Source of the DNA: Trichomonas vaginalis G3
Lineage: Eukaryota; Parabasalia; Trichomonadida; Trichomonadidae
DNA length: 64,000 bases
Reading direction: 5' to 3'
NCBI RefSeq assembly: GCF_026262505.1
Contig: NC_067205.1
Location: 22,291,585 to 22,355,584 of the forward strand
Shown here: piece after piece, positions 63,185 to 64,000 of the stretch
How positions within the stretch are numbered: position 1 is the stretch's first letter
How the letters are laid out: each line of letters begins with the position of its first letter
Notes under the pieces: generated by a model
What the model saw: only the letters and a program-made list of their open reading frames with translations
What the model was told of the DNA's origin: nothing
The model's database searches: none
Position numbers and translations under genes: made by a program

Positions 63185-64000
63185 ATGTCTTATTGAAAAA
63201 CAGATTTGTCTGATCACAAGCACTTAAGACTTTTATAACAACAGAAATGTGTTTATGATATTGAAATAGTCAAATTAAAATTTTTTTTTCTAAGATGTCT
63301 TATTGAAAAACAGATTTGTCTGATCACAAGCACTTAAGACTTTTATAACAATAGAAATGTGTTTATGATATTGAAATAGTCAAATTAAATTTTTTTTCTA
63401 AGATGTCTTAATGAAAAACAGATTTGTCTGATCACAAGCACTTAAGACTTTTATAACAATAGAAATGTGTTTATGATATTGAAATAGTCAAATTACAATT
63501 TTTTTTCTAAGATGTCTTATTGAAAAACAGATTTGTCTGATCACAAGCACTTAAGACTTTTATAACAATAGAAATGTGTTTATGATATTGAAATAGTCAA
63601 ATTAAATTTTTTTTTCTAAGATGTCTTATTGAAAAACAGATTTGTCTGATCACAAGCACTTAAGACTTTTATAACAATAGAAATGTGTTTATGATATTGA
63701 AATAGTCAAATTACAATTTTTTTTCTAAGATGTCTTATTGAAAAACAGATTTGTCTGATCACAAGCACTTAAGACTTTTATAACAATAGAAATGTGTTTA
63801 TGATATTGAAATAGTCAAATTAAAATTTTTTTTCTAAGATGTCTTATTGAAAAACAGATTTGTCTGATCACAAGCACTTAAGACTTTTATAACAATAGAA
63901 ATGTGTTTATGATATTGAAATAGTCAAATTAAATTTTTTTTCTAAGATGTCTTATTGAAAAACAGATTTGTCTGATCACAAGCACTTAAGACTTTTATAA
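63185..64000. repeat. Tandem repeat, 108-110-bp unit, at least eight copies
   Basis: Units begin ATGTCTTATTGAAAAACAGA at 63185, 63295, 63403, 63512, 63621, 63730, 63839 and 63947, the last cut by the window end. Copies are almost identical; most differences are in the length of the T-run before each unit and one A/C alternation beside it. The near-identity points to recent expansion. No gene inside. Confidence 0.95.

Overview
This window is AT-rich nuclear DNA of a parabasalid protist, most likely a trichomonad (Trichomonas/Tritrichomonas-like). Reasons: intron-less genes with very short leaders; TCA-type initiator (Inr) motifs a few bases before the ATG of RPL3 and RPN8; a very large multi-membrane nucleotide cyclase; ankyrin-type fragments; a 1.3-kb DD34D mariner; and several Maverick/Polinton-type virus-like transposons, all typical of that group. 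The species cannot be fixed from the sequence alone.

Layout. 1-613: end of a Maverick remnant. 614-1244: hairpin cluster and a possible structured RNA. 1245-13260: host genes (a pseudokinase, an armadillo-like protein, a PHD finger protein, proteasome subunit RPN8, a C2-like protein, an STE20-type kinase with HRN in place of HRD, ribosomal protein L3). 13776-18611: a class III nucleotide cyclase frame broken by two in-frame stops. 19880-20769: two ankyrin-protein fragments. 21131-28200: Maverick A, with capsid protein, HNH protein and protein-primed DNA polymerase B, all frameshifted. 29126-30520: a second fragment with the same end repeat. 32671-42130: element C, another virus-like unit with a capsid gene of the same family as Maverick A, a coiled-coil/Gln-rich protein, a 519-residue protein and a 352-residue protein. 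42236-43333: a host MAP kinase with TYY in its activation loop. 44580-60650: Maverick B, with capsid, fibre-like protein, primase-helicase, integrase, polymerase B with an HNH insert, an EF-hand protein and many small genes. 60660-62000: a decayed MULE transposase. 63185-64000: a 109-bp tandem repeat running off the window.

Nested insertion is the main theme. Key genes of the Mavericks are each split by another element, and removing the insert gives back a continuous frame: a mariner with TA duplication in the Maverick B capsid gene; a 2,958-bp element with inverted ends and a 9-bp target duplication in the element C capsid gene; and a 781-bp element flanked by a 16-bp direct repeat in the Maverick B integrase gene. 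The last two are built almost entirely from tandem perfect or near-perfect hairpins (about 25 in the larger one). In these arrays the stem sequences change from unit to unit while pairing is kept. I see no protein gene in them. They are the best candidates for something undescribed here.

Secondary novelties are pairs of small GC-rich hairpins scattered through the Mavericks and even inside coding sequence, a three-way-junction palindrome at the end of element C, an iteron-like inverted repeat bracketing the Maverick B primase-helicase, and a possible -1 frameshift site joining two element C proteins.
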